NCBI RefSeq assembly: GCF_000010085.1
Contig: NC_007712.1
Location: 868,001-932,000 of the forward strand
Source of the DNA: Sodalis glossinidius str. 'morsitans'
Lineage (GTDB): Bacteria; Pseudomonadota; Gammaproteobacteria; Enterobacterales; Enterobacteriaceae
Reading direction: 5' to 3'
Length of the DNA stretch: 64,000 nt
Shown in pieces: positions 19,250 through 28,524 of the stretch; positions within the stretch are counted from its first letter, which is position 1, and the number at the start of each line of letters is the position of its first letter. The notes under the pieces are model-generated. The model saw only the letters and a program-made list of their open reading frames with translations. It was not told the origin of the DNA and searched no databases. The translations under genes and the position numbers were made by a program.

Positions 19250-22027
19250 CTAGCCGCTCAGCCAGGCACGGGCGGCGATGCGGACATTCTCAATCTCATC
19301 AAGCATTTCCAGCCACTTCGGCTCCAATGCCGCGACCTCGAAGCCGCTGCGCAGCTGTTGCTCAATATTGGCGCACAAACGCCGCAGCCGCGGCACGCCG
19401 CTATAGCTGCAACTGCCGTGCAGTTTATGGATCAGGCTGCCGATATGCTCGTCGTGCGCGCCGCTCGCCACCGCTTCTACACGCTGTTTGATCTCGGGCA
19501 GAAATTCGAGCAGCATACCCAGCATCTCCCGTGCCAGATCCGGCTTATCCGCCGCCTGGCGCAGCGCCAGCTGCCAATCAAGCGATACATCTTGATTGCC
19601 GGAAGGCAGCGGCGGCGGGCGGACGTCGCTTGGTCCCTCACGCGGCGCCGCAGGCGACGCAGGGTCGTGAATACCGTAACGCGACAACAATCGGCGCAGC
19701 ATCGCTTCATCGATAGGTTTGGCCAGACAATCCACCATGCCGGCATCCAGCAGCCGCTGGCGTTCGTCGCTAATGGTATGGGCGGTGACCGCCACAATCG
19801 GCGTATGGGCATGCAGCGGCAACTGGCGAATCAGCTCCGCGGCGCGCAGACCGTCGATTTCCGGCATTTGGATATCCATCAAGATAATATCTAGCGGTTT
19901 TTTACGGGCGTAGGCAACAGCCTCGGCGGCGCTGTTACACAAGAGGGTCTGCTCCACCTGCTCTTGCAGCAACGCGCCGATAAGCTTGAGATTGGCGGGA
20001 TTATCATCCACCGCCATTACGGTCAGCGGCAGGCAGGGCGTGCCGGCCTCGGGCTCGCTGCTTGGCCGCGGTGAGGGGGGCGATTGCAACAAGGGAAGCA
20101 GGCGCTGGCCGGATACCGGTTTGGTCAGACAGGCGTCCGCGCCCATTTGTTTCAGCAGCTCTGCCTCTACCATCCAGGAGCCCGGCAGCGCCAGGATAAT
20201 ACAACGGGCATGGCCGCTGGCCTGCAACAGCTCATAGCGCATTTCCGGCAGCGATAGTGTCGCGGTGACCGGTTTACCGAGAAGCAGAATATCCACCTGC
20301 GCATCCCCCAGCGCGTCCAGGTCCGGGTAATGGCTGACCTCAAGGGGCGTATCCGCCAGCAGTTCGAGGGTGGCCTGGGCCGAGGCGCTATTGGTCTCGA
20401 TAAGCGCGAGACGCTTATGCATCAGGGCGTCGTAGCGGTGCGGATCGACCCAGGCGTGACAGTTGATCTGCAACGGAATATGGAACCAAAAGGTGGATCC
20501 TCGTCCGGTGCGGCTGCGGAAAGTGATCTCCCCGCCCATTTCGTGCACCAGTTTTTGCGTAATCACCAGCCCCAGACCGGTACCGCCGTGCCGGCGGGCA
20601 ATACTGGCATCGGCCTGACGGAAAGCTTGGAACAGCTGCGATTGCTGGCGCTCAGGAATACCGATGCCGGTATCGCGGATTTGTACGTTGATTTCCACGC
20701 GCTCCCGCTCGTGGCCCTGGCAGCTGACGCGAATGATGATATGCCCCTGCTCGGTAAATTTAATAGCGTTGCCGATAAGGTTGGTCATCACCTGTTGCAG
20801 CCGCAGCGGATCGCCGATGACATATTCCGGCACCTCGCGCTGCACCTGTAAGATCAGCTCCAGCCCCTTTTCATGGGCGGTATGAGCCAGTAGGATCACC
20901 ACCTCATCGAGAATGGCGCGTAGCGCGAAGGGGATCGTTTCCAGCATCAGTTTGCCGGCTTCCAGTTTGGAGAAATCCAGTACATCGTTAATGATGCTGA
21001 GCAAGTGATTACCCGAGCGCTCAATGGTTTGCAGATAATCGCGCTGGGTAGGGGAGAGCGGTGTTTTCAACGTCTGACGAGTGAAGCCGATGACGCCATT
21101 CAGCGGCGTGCGCAGCTCGTGAGACATATTCGCCAGGAACTTTGATTTGATGCGCACTGCCTCCTGAGCACGTTTTTTCGCCAGATCCAGTTCGACGTTC
21201 TGGATTTCCATTTGCTCCAGGGTTTCGCGCAAATCCGACGTGGCCTGATCGATATTTTGCTGCAACTCTTCGTGGTAGGCGCTAATGGACATCGCCATGG
21301 CGTTAATGCCGTTTTTCAGCATGTCCAGCTCGCCGAGCATGTAGCCTTCCACCCGGCTGTCCAATTGGCCGCGGCGGATACGGTCGACGGTGTTGACCAT
21401 GTTGCGGATAGGGCCGGTAACATCGCGCATCATACGGTAGGCGAACAACCCGGTGCAGCAAAGACACAGAAGCAGTAGCAGCGTGGAAACGAATGCCTCT
21501 TTATATTGTTGCAGCCGTACCGCGTCCATATCCAGTTCGATGGTGATATAACCAAGCGGTTTTATGGCGCCGCTGGCCGCGCCATAAGCGTGCTCGCCGT
21601 CAGGCAGACTGTCCTCGCGCACGATGGGGGTACGCATGATGAGCGATGAGCCGGTGCGTAGCAGGGTCAATCCTTCGGGCATCGGCGCGCCGTCCGGCAA
21701 CTTCAGCCGCGCCATATTTTGTTGATAATTGGAGGTAACGAACAGCGTATTGTTAGCATCGAACAGCGAGATGGACCGCACAATATCAGAGTGGTGGCGA
21801 TGCAGCAAATTGACCAGGTGGCGTACTGATTCGCTATTGTGAAACGTCATGCCGTATTCGCTGTACAGCGCCAGCGGCTCGATAATACTGGCGCCGGCGT
21901 CGACCAACTGATGTTGGAGTTCGTTGTAGCGGTGGACGACAAAAAACGCGCTGAGCAGTAAGCCAATGAAAAGCGTCGGAGCCAGGATCAGTATCATCAT
22001 TCGCGCACGCAAGCTGTATTTGGTCAT
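19250..22027 (-). CDS. barA: Hybrid sensor histidine kinase BarA
   Basis: BarA is the tripartite sensor of the BarA/UvrY (GacS/GacA) system, which acts through Csr small RNAs on carbon flux and virulence or symbiosis traits. The 925 residues start with MTKYSLRARMMILILAPTLF (TM1). They are followed by a periplasmic domain, a second TM near 170-195, HAMP, the H-box NMSHELRTPLNGVIGF, the ATPase N and G boxes (NLIGNAIKFTEQG, DTGIGIPE, GGTGLGLVI), a receiver (VMAVDDNPAN, LMDIQMPEIDG) and a C-terminal HPt (LIHKLHGSCSYSGVPR). ATG 22027 matches the E. coli N terminus; longer upstream readings run into rlmD. It is intact and divergent from the rlmD pseudogene. Confidence 0.97.
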   Translation of the reverse strand: MTKYSLRARMMILILAPTLFIGLLLSAFFVVHRYNELQHQLVDAGASIIEPLALYSEYGMTFHNSESVRHLVNLLHRHHSDIVRSISLFDANNTLFVTSNYQQNMARLKLPDGAPMPEGLTLLRTGSSLIMRTPIVREDSLPDGEHAYGAASGAIKPLGYITIELDMDAVRLQQYKEAFVSTLLLLLCLCCTGLFAYRMMRDVTGPIRNMVNTVDRIRRGQLDSRVEGYMLGELDMLKNGINAMAMSISAYHEELQQNIDQATSDLRETLEQMEIQNVELDLAKKRAQEAVRIKSKFLANMSHELRTPLNGVIGFTRQTLKTPLSPTQRDYLQTIERSGNHLLSIINDVLDFSKLEAGKLMLETIPFALRAILDEVVILLAHTAHEKGLELILQVQREVPEYVIGDPLRLQQVMTNLIGNAIKFTEQGHIIIRVSCQGHERERVEINVQIRDTGIGIPERQQSQLFQAFRQADASIARRHGGTGLGLVITQKLVHEMGGEITFRSRTGRGSTFWFHIPLQINCHAWVDPHRYDALMHKRLALIETNSASAQATLELLADTPLEVSHYPDLDALGDAQVDILLLGKPVTATLSLPEMRYELLQASGHARCIILALPGSWMVEAELLKQMGADACLTKPVSGQRLLPLLQSPPSPRPSSEPEAGTPCLPLTVMAVDDNPANLKLIGALLQEQVEQTLLCNSAAEAVAYARKKPLDIILMDIQMPEIDGLRAAELIRQLPLHAHTPIVAVTAHTISDERQRLLDAGMVDCLAKPIDEAMLRRLLSRYGIHDPASPAAPREGPSDVRPPPLPSGNQDVSLDWQLALRQAADKPDLAREMLGMLLEFLPEIKQRVEAVASGAHDEHIGSLIHKLHGSCSYSGVPRLRRLCANIEQQLRSGFEVAALEPKWLEMLDEIENVRIAARAWLSG

Positions 22028-22087
22028 AACGGTCCAATATGGGAGAATAGCGTCAGGCTCATTTCGCAAAGGCGTTTCCGGCAATCT

Positions 22088-23363
22088 ATGGCACAATTCT
22101 ACTCTGCAAACCGCCGCGTGGCTACCCGCGAGAGGGTCACGGTCTCTTGTGACCAAATGGATGCGTTCGGCCAGGGGTTGGCTCGCCACCGGGGCAAGGT
22201 GATGTTTATCCCCGGACTGTTGCCGGGCGAGCAGGTCGAAGTGCGTCTGACCGAGGATAAGCGCCAATACAGCCGCGGCGAAGTTATCCGCCGTCTGAAC
22301 GACCCCCTGAGCGGGTCACGCCCCGCTGTCCGCATTATGGCGTGTGCGGCGGCTGTCAGCAGCATATCAGCCAGTCGCTGCAGCAGCGTACCAAGGCCGC
22401 GGTGCTGGCTCAGCTTTATTGCGCGCGAACAGCCAGGCGCGGTGCCAGATGTGGCGCAAATCGGTTCCAGCGCCTATTGTTACCGGCGGCGTACGCGCCT
22501 GGGGCTGGTCTATCGCCCGAAAGGCTGTCATCTGAGCATGGGTTATCGACAGGCAAAGTCGAGTGAATTAGTAGATATTCACGCCTGCCCGATTTTGCGG
22601 CCGGAGCTTGAGCAACTTATCGCGCCCTTGCGCGCCTGTCTGGAAGGGTTGCGGGCCGTGGCGCATCTGGGGCATGTTGAACTGGCGGCGGCGGATAACG
22701 GTCCGCTGGTGGTGGTGCGCCACCTGCAGCCGCTGGGGGAAGAGGACCGCCGCCGGCTGCTGGACTGTTTGCGCGGCGAGCCTCCTTTTTACCGGATAGC
22801 GGCATTGACGTTGCGTTTCAGCCCGCGCGACTTCATTCAGATCAATGACGAGGTCAACCGGCAAATGGTGGCCTAGGCGCTGGACTGGCTGGCGCCGACC
22901 TCCGGCGATCGGGTACTAGATCTGTTTTGCGGCATGGGCAATTTCACTCTGCCGCTGGCACGTTCAAGCGGGCAAGTCACCGGCGTGGAAGGGGTTGCGG
23001 CGTTAGTAGCTAATAGGCAATATAATGAGCAGAGTAAATTCACTAAGTAACGTGACTTTTTTTCACGAAAATCTTGAGCAGGATGTGATGCGGCAGCCGT
23101 GGGCCGCCGGCGGATTTGATAAGATATTGCTCGATCCGGCCAGAGCGGGTGCGGCCGGCGTGATGCCTCTGTTGGCGGCGTGGGCGCCGCAGCGCATTGT
23201 CTATGTTTCTTGCAATCCGGCGACGCTTGCGCGGGATAGCAAAATTTTATTGGCGGCAGGCTACACCCTGGCACGCCTGGCGATGCTGGATATGTTTCCG
23301 CATAGCGGCCATCTTGAATCGATGGCGTTATTTATCAAGCGTTCCGGCATCTCTGCAAGATAG
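22088..23363 (+). pseudogene. rlmD: 23S rRNA (uracil-1939-C5)-methyltransferase RlmD, broken
   Basis: RlmD installs m5U1939 in 23S rRNA. MAQFYSANRRVATRERVTVS starts at 22088. A frameshift near 22310 affects the iron-sulfur Cys region (CGGCQQHISQSLQQR read in another frame). A deletion of about 20 residues precedes LTLRFSPRDFIQINDEVNRQ. TAG at 22874 follows QMVA, and a frameshift near 23040 separates LDLFCGMGNFTLPLA from NVTFFHENLEQDV, FDKILLDPARAGAAG and the catalytic IVYVSCNPATLARDS. The four lesions imply loss of m5U1939, a modification known to be dispensable in E. coli. Confidence 0.95.
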
Positions 23364-23372
23364 GGAGTGGGT

Positions 23373-25607
23373 ATGGTTGCGGTAAGAAGTGCACATTTGA
23401 ATCCGGCGGGCGAATTTGCCGTGGATGACTGGGTGGCCAGTCTGGGCATCGCCAATCCGCAATCAAGTGAATGGCTGGCCGACACCTGGCGCTATTGCGA
23501 GCAGCGGTGCAAGGACCATCCGGATGCCCCCCTGCTGTTGTGGCGCGGCATCGAAATGGTGGAAATCTTGTCCATGCTCAGCATGGACAACGACAGCCTG
23601 TGCGCGGCGCTATTGTTCCCGCTGGCCGATGCCGGTGTGGTGGAAGAGACGGTGCTGGAGGCGGAATTCGGCAAGAGCATCGTCGAACTGGTGCACGGCG
23701 TGCGCGATATGGACGCCATCCGCCAGTTGAAGGCAACCCATAACGATTCGATGGCGCCGGAGCAAGTGGATAACGTGCGTCGCATGCTGCTGGCGATCGT
23801 CGAGGATTTCCGCTGTGTGGTCATCAAGCTCGCCGAACGTATCGCCCATCTGCGCGAACTGAAGGATGCGCCGGAAGACGAACGGGTGCTGGCGGCGAAA
23901 GAAAGTACCAATATCTATGCGCCGCTCGCCAATCGTCTCGGCATTGGTCAGTTGAAATGGGAGCTGGAGGATTTCTGTTTCCGTTATTTGCATCCCGATG
24001 AATACAAGCGTATCGCCAAGCTGCTGCATGAGCGGCGAATTGACCGCGAACAGTATATTGAGGATTTTGTCGCCTCCCTGCGCAAGGCCATGCAGGAAGA
24101 AGGGCTGAAGGCCGATATTTACGGCCGGCCGAAACACATCTACAGCATCTGGCGAAAAATGCAGAAAAAGACGCTGGAATTCGACGAATTGTTCGATGTG
24201 CGCGCGGTGCGGGTCGTGGTCGAGCGTCTGCAGGATTGCTATGCCGCGCTCGGCATTGTGCATACGCACTTTCGCCACTTGCCGGACGAGTTCGACGATT
24301 ACGTCGCCAACCCGAAACCCAACGGCTACCAGTCAATCCATACCGTGGTGCTGGGCCCGCGCGGCAAAACGCTGGAAATCCAGATTCGTACTCGCCAGAT
24401 GCATGAAGATGCCGAGCTGGGCGTGGCCGCGCACTGGAAGTATAAAGAGGGCGGCACTGCCCTTACCGGCGGTCGCTCCGGCTACGAACAGCGTATCGCC
24501 TGGCTGCGCAAGCTGCTGGCCTGGCAGGAAGAGATGGCGGACTCCGGCGAAATGCTCGACGAAGTGCGTAGTCAGGTGTTCGACGATCGCGTGTATGTAT
24601 TTACGCCTAAAGGAGACGTGGTGGACCTGCCGACCGGATCCACGCCGCTGGATTTCGCCTACCATATCCACAGCGACGTTGGCCACCGCTGTATCGGTGC
24701 TAAAATCAGCGGCCGCATCGTGCCGTTTACCTATCAGTTGCGCATGGGCGATCAGGTCGAAATCATCACCCAGAAACACCCGAACCCGAGCCGCGACTGG
24801 CTAAATCCTAATTTGGGTTACGTCACCACCAGCCGCGGGCGATCCAAGATCCATAACTGGTTCCGCAAGCAGGATCGGGATAAGAACATTGTCGCCGGGC
24901 GTCAACTGCTGGAAGACGAACTGGAACATCTGGGCATCAGCGTGCGCGAGGTGGAAAAAATGCTGCTGCCGCGTTACAACGTCAATACGCTCGATGAACT
25001 GCTGGCGTCCATCGGCGGCGGCGACGTGCGCATCAATCAGATGGTCAATTACCTGCAGAGCAAGCTGAACAAGCCCAGCGCCGAAGAGGAAGACAAACAG
25101 GCGCTGCGCCAGCTGACGCAGAAAACCCCGCCGGTGCCGCGCAACCGCGACAACGGGCGGGTGGTCGTGGAGGGCGTAGGCAACCTGATGCACCATATCG
25201 CCCGCTGCTGCCAGCCGATCCCGGGGGACGATATCACCGGCTTCATCACCCAGGGGCGCGGCATCTCCATTCACCGCGCCGATTGCGAACAGCTGGCGGA
25301 GTTGCAAGCCAATGCGCCGGAGCGCATCGTTGACGCGGTGTGGGGCGAGAGCTACTCCAGCGGCTATTCGCTGGTGGTGAGAGTGACCGCCAACGATCGC
25401 AGCGGCTTGCTGCGCGATATCACCACCATTCTGGCCAACGAAAAGGTCAACGTGCTGGGCGTGGCCAGCCGCAGCGATGTGAAAAAACAGCTGGCCACCA
25501 TCGATATGGATATCGAAATCTATAACCAGCAGGTGCTGGGACGGGTGTTGTCGAAACTTAACCAACTGCCGGACGTCATTAACGCGCGCCGGCTGCACGG
25601 AAATTGA
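23373..25607 (+). CDS. relA: GTP pyrophosphokinase RelA (ppGpp synthetase I)
   Basis: RelA makes (p)ppGpp on ribosomes stalled with uncharged tRNA. The 744 residues equal E. coli RelA. In order it has a degenerate HD domain, a synthetase domain (YGRPKHIYSIWRKMQKK, NPKPNGYQSIHTVVLGP), a TGS domain (FDDRVYVFTPKGDVVDLPTG), a helical and zinc-finger region (HHIARCCQPIPGDDITGF) and a C-terminal ACT/RRM domain. ATG 23373 (MVAVRSAHLN) is the family start and overlaps nothing. Its retention beside an inactivated rpoS is notable, because ppGpp normally raises RpoS. Confidence 0.98.
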   Translation: MVAVRSAHLNPAGEFAVDDWVASLGIANPQSSEWLADTWRYCEQRCKDHPDAPLLLWRGIEMVEILSMLSMDNDSLCAALLFPLADAGVVEETVLEAEFGKSIVELVHGVRDMDAIRQLKATHNDSMAPEQVDNVRRMLLAIVEDFRCVVIKLAERIAHLRELKDAPEDERVLAAKESTNIYAPLANRLGIGQLKWELEDFCFRYLHPDEYKRIAKLLHERRIDREQYIEDFVASLRKAMQEEGLKADIYGRPKHIYSIWRKMQKKTLEFDELFDVRAVRVVVERLQDCYAALGIVHTHFRHLPDEFDDYVANPKPNGYQSIHTVVLGPRGKTLEIQIRTRQMHEDAELGVAAHWKYKEGGTALTGGRSGYEQRIAWLRKLLAWQEEMADSGEMLDEVRSQVFDDRVYVFTPKGDVVDLPTGSTPLDFAYHIHSDVGHRCIGAKISGRIVPFTYQLRMGDQVEIITQKHPNPSRDWLNPNLGYVTTSRGRSKIHNWFRKQDRDKNIVAGRQLLEDELEHLGISVREVEKMLLPRYNVNTLDELLASIGGGDVRINQMVNYLQSKLNKPSAEEEDKQALRQLTQKTPPVPRNRDNGRVVVEGVGNLMHHIARCCQPIPGDDITGFITQGRGISIHRADCEQLAELQANAPERIVDAVWGESYSSGYSLVVRVTANDRSGLLRDITTILANEKVNVLGVASRSDVKKQLATIDMDIEIYNQQVLGRVLSKLNQLPDVINARRLHGN

Positions 25608-25625
25608 CGCGTCAAAGGGCGTTTT

Positions 25626-26432
25626 ATGTCTGAACCACATGCCGCCACGGCGCTGCATCGGCTGTTGGCCATTATGACCCGTTTGCGCGATCCCCAAACG
25701 GGTTGTCCCTGGGACAAAAGCCAAACCCTGGATTCCATTGCACCCTGCACCCTGGAAGAAACCTATGAGGTGCTCGATGCTATCGCGCGCCGCGACTATG
25801 GTGACCTGCGCGCCGAACTGGGCGATCTGCTGTTTCAGGTGGTGTTTTACGCCGAGTTGGCGCGTGAGGAAGGGCGATTTGATTTTGCCGCGGTCTGCGA
25901 TGCCATCAGCGACAAACTTGAGCGCCGGCATCCGCACCTGTTCGGCGATGCGCCGGTCGCGCCGACGAACCATCGCGAGCAGTGGGAACGGCTGAAAGCG
26001 CAGGAGCGGGCGGAAAAGTCCCGCCTGTCGCCGCTGGATGATATTCCCGCCGCGCTGCCGGCGCTGATGAAAGCGCAAAAAATCCAGCAGAGCTGTGCGG
26101 CGGTGGGCTTCGACTGGTCGACATTAGTGCCGGTGTTGGCGAAAGTGTACGAAGAGATCGACGAAGTGATGCATGAGGCGCGGCAGCCGGAGGTCGATCC
26201 GGACAAGCTGGCGGAGGAGGTGGGGGATCTGCTGTTCGCCACTGTGAATTTATCGCGCCATCTGGGCCAGACGGCGGAAATCGCTTTGCAGCAGGCTAAC
26301 CGCAAATTCGAGCGCCGCTTCCGCCAGGTGGAGGCGATTATCGGCGCGCAGGGACTTGACCTGAGGCAGGCCAGCCTGCAGCAAATGGAGGACGCCTGGC
26401 AACAGGTGAAGCGCCGGGAGAAGGCACAGTAG
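25626..26432 (+). CDS. mazG: Nucleoside triphosphate pyrophosphohydrolase MazG
   Basis: MazG hydrolyses (d)NTPs to monophosphates and in E. coli lowers ppGpp under starvation. The 268-residue protein has the duplicated all-alpha MazG fold: first EETYEVLDAIARR with GDLLFQVVFYAEL, then YEEIDEVMHEARQ with EEVGDLLFATVNLSRHLG. Each repeat carries its EExxE and ExxD metal-binding acids. It follows relA by 18 bases, as in E. coli but without an intervening mazEF toxin-antitoxin pair. Full length and intact. Confidence 0.97.
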   Translation: MSEPHAATALHRLLAIMTRLRDPQTGCPWDKSQTLDSIAPCTLEETYEVLDAIARRDYGDLRAELGDLLFQVVFYAELAREEGRFDFAAVCDAISDKLERRHPHLFGDAPVAPTNHREQWERLKAQERAEKSRLSPLDDIPAALPALMKAQKIQQSCAAVGFDWSTLVPVLAKVYEEIDEVMHEARQPEVDPDKLAEEVGDLLFATVNLSRHLGQTAEIALQQANRKFERRFRQVEAIIGAQGLDLRQASLQQMEDAWQQVKRREKAQ

Positions 26433-26807
26433 CGCGCTACGTTGTCGGCTGAGGGATGGGGCCGCGGCCAAGAGAGGCGCGCAGACGGCAGGTAAAGCGC
26501 CGGGAAAGAGCGCAACGGCCCGGTGCGCCGCCGGTGTACGAGGCGAGGCCGCGTCAGCCGAAGATGCTCAGGCGTCAGATAAGGCGTTTACGCCAAGGGC
26601 GCGAGTAGTGCGATTAAAAGTAAATTTTGTTCTATATTATTGATTTTTAGCTGTATTTTAACCTTGCTGCGGCGCGCCTGCCTTTACGGAAGGCCAACAG
26701 GCGTGCGCTGTGAACCAAAACGAATATTTGTGGCGCAATGTGGCTTCAGGTATACTGTTTTCCCGTCTTGGTTATTCCGTCTTTACACCTAATTTCTCAG
26801 GTTCAGC
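26433..26807 (+). promoter_or_regulatory. Intergenic region upstream of pyrG
   Basis: There is no gene in these 375 bases. The first half is GC-rich; the second (26610-26690) is AT-rich, as expected for the pyrG promoter region. Individual promoter elements could not be fixed with confidence. Confidence 0.4.
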
Positions 26808-28445
26808 ATGACAACAAACTATATTTTTGTAACCGGCGGGGTCGTCTCCTCCTTGGGTAAAGGCATTGCCGCAGCCTCCCTGGCTGCTATTCTCGAAGCC
26901 CGGGGCCTTAACGTTACCATCATGAAGCTGGACCCCTATATCAATGTGGATCCGGGTACCATGAGCCCTATCCAGCACGGCGAGGTTTTTGTGACCGAAG
27001 ACGGCGCCGAAACGGATCTGGACTTGGGGCATTATGAGCGCTTCATTCGTACCAAAATGTCGCGCCGCAATAACTTCACCACCGGTCGCATTTACTCCGA
27101 CGTGTTGCGCAAAGAGCGCCGCGGCGACTATCTGGGCGCCACCATTCAGGTCATTCCTCATATAACCAACGCCATCAAGGAACGCATTATAGAAGGCGGA
27201 GAGGACCATGATGTGGTGCTGGTGGAAATCGGCGGTACCGTCGGGGATATCGAATCGCTGCCGTTTTTGGAAGCCATCCGCCAGATGGCGGTAGAAGTCG
27301 GGCGCGAGCATACCCTCTACATGCATTTAACCCTGGTGCCGTACATGGCGGCGTCCGGGGAGGTGAAAACCAAACCGACCCAGCACTCGGTGAAAGAGCT
27401 GCTCTCCATTGGCATTCAGCCCGACGTGCTGATTTGCCGCTCCGATCGTTCGGTGCCCAACAACGAACGGGCGAAAATTGCTTTATTCTGCAACGTGCCG
27501 GAAAAGGCGGTGATTTCGCTTAAAGACGTTGATTCGATTTATAAAATTCCGGCGCTATTGAAATCACAGGGGCTGGACGATTATATTTGTAAACGATTCG
27601 GCTTGAACTGTCCCGAAGCAGATCTGTCTGAGTGGGAGCAGGTGATTTACCAGCAGGCGAATCCGGTCGGCGAAGTGACTATCGGCATGGTCGGCAAATA
27701 CATTGCCTTACCAGACGCCTACAAGTCGGTAATCGAGGCCCTGAAACACGCCGGCCTGAAAAATCGTCTGACGGTGAATATTCGTCTGATCGATTCCCAG
27801 GATGTCGAAACCCGCGGCGTCGAAATACTGAAAGATTTGGACGCTATCCTGATCCCCGGCGGCTTCGGCTATCGCGGCGTGGAGGGTAAAATCCTGACCG
27901 CGCAGTACGCGCGTGAGCAGAATATCCCCTATTTGGGTATTTGTCTGGGGATGCAGGTGGCGTTAATCGAATTCGCCCGCCACGTGGCGGGGATGCAGGA
28001 TGCCAACTCCACCGAATTTGTGCCAGACTGTAAATATCCGGTGGTGGCGCTTATCACCGAATGGCGTGATGAAGACGGCAATGTAGAAATGCGCAGCGAG
28101 CAGAGCCATCTGGGCGGCACCATGCGCCTCGGCAGCCAGCTCTGCCATTTGGCGGACGATAGCCTGGCGCGGTCGCTGTACGGCGAGGCCACCATTTTGG
28201 AACGCCACCGTCATCGCTATGAAGTCAACAACATGCTGTTGAAACATCTCGAGTCCGCCGGCCTGCGCGTTGCTGGCTGGTCGGGAGATCATAAGCTGGT
28301 AGAAATCATCGAATACCCGGATCATCCGTGGTTTGTTGCTAGCCAGTTCCACCCGGAGTTCACCTCAACGCCGCGCGATGGTCATCCGTTATTCGCAGGC
28401 TTAGTTAAAGCCGCGGGCGAGTATCAAAAACGGGCGCAGAAATAA
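26808..28445 (+). CDS. pyrG: CTP synthase
   Basis: PyrG aminates UTP to CTP using glutamine and ATP. The 545 residues match the family length. The N-terminal synthetase domain has the P-loop GGVVSSLGKGIAAASL and GGTVGDIESLPFLEAIRQ; the C-terminal class I glutamine amidotransferase has the nucleophile in YLGICLGMQVAL and the His-Glu pair in SQFHPEFTSTP. It is followed 79 bases later by eno, the conserved pyrG-eno pairing. No sign of decay. Confidence 0.99.
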   Translation: MTTNYIFVTGGVVSSLGKGIAAASLAAILEARGLNVTIMKLDPYINVDPGTMSPIQHGEVFVTEDGAETDLDLGHYERFIRTKMSRRNNFTTGRIYSDVLRKERRGDYLGATIQVIPHITNAIKERIIEGGEDHDVVLVEIGGTVGDIESLPFLEAIRQMAVEVGREHTLYMHLTLVPYMAASGEVKTKPTQHSVKELLSIGIQPDVLICRSDRSVPNNERAKIALFCNVPEKAVISLKDVDSIYKIPALLKSQGLDDYICKRFGLNCPEADLSEWEQVIYQQANPVGEVTIGMVGKYIALPDAYKSVIEALKHAGLKNRLTVNIRLIDSQDVETRGVEILKDLDAILIPGGFGYRGVEGKILTAQYAREQNIPYLGICLGMQVALIEFARHVAGMQDANSTEFVPDCKYPVVALITEWRDEDGNVEMRSEQSHLGGTMRLGSQLCHLADDSLARSLYGEATILERHRHRYEVNNMLLKHLESAGLRVAGWSGDHKLVEIIEYPDHPWFVASQFHPEFTSTPRDGHPLFAGLVKAAGEYQKRAQK

Positions 28446-28524
28446 AAACAGGGAGCGGCCAGAGCGCGAGCGGCGCCGGCAGCCCGTCAGGAATTATGTT
28501 TTAACTTGTACTTAGGAAATACGA

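Noticed and set aside
24801..26078. 425-codon open frame antisense to relA and mazG
   Set aside because: It is a shadow of two well-conserved genes in GC-rich DNA; composition is Gln/His/Arg-rich, with no family resemblance and no ribosome site.
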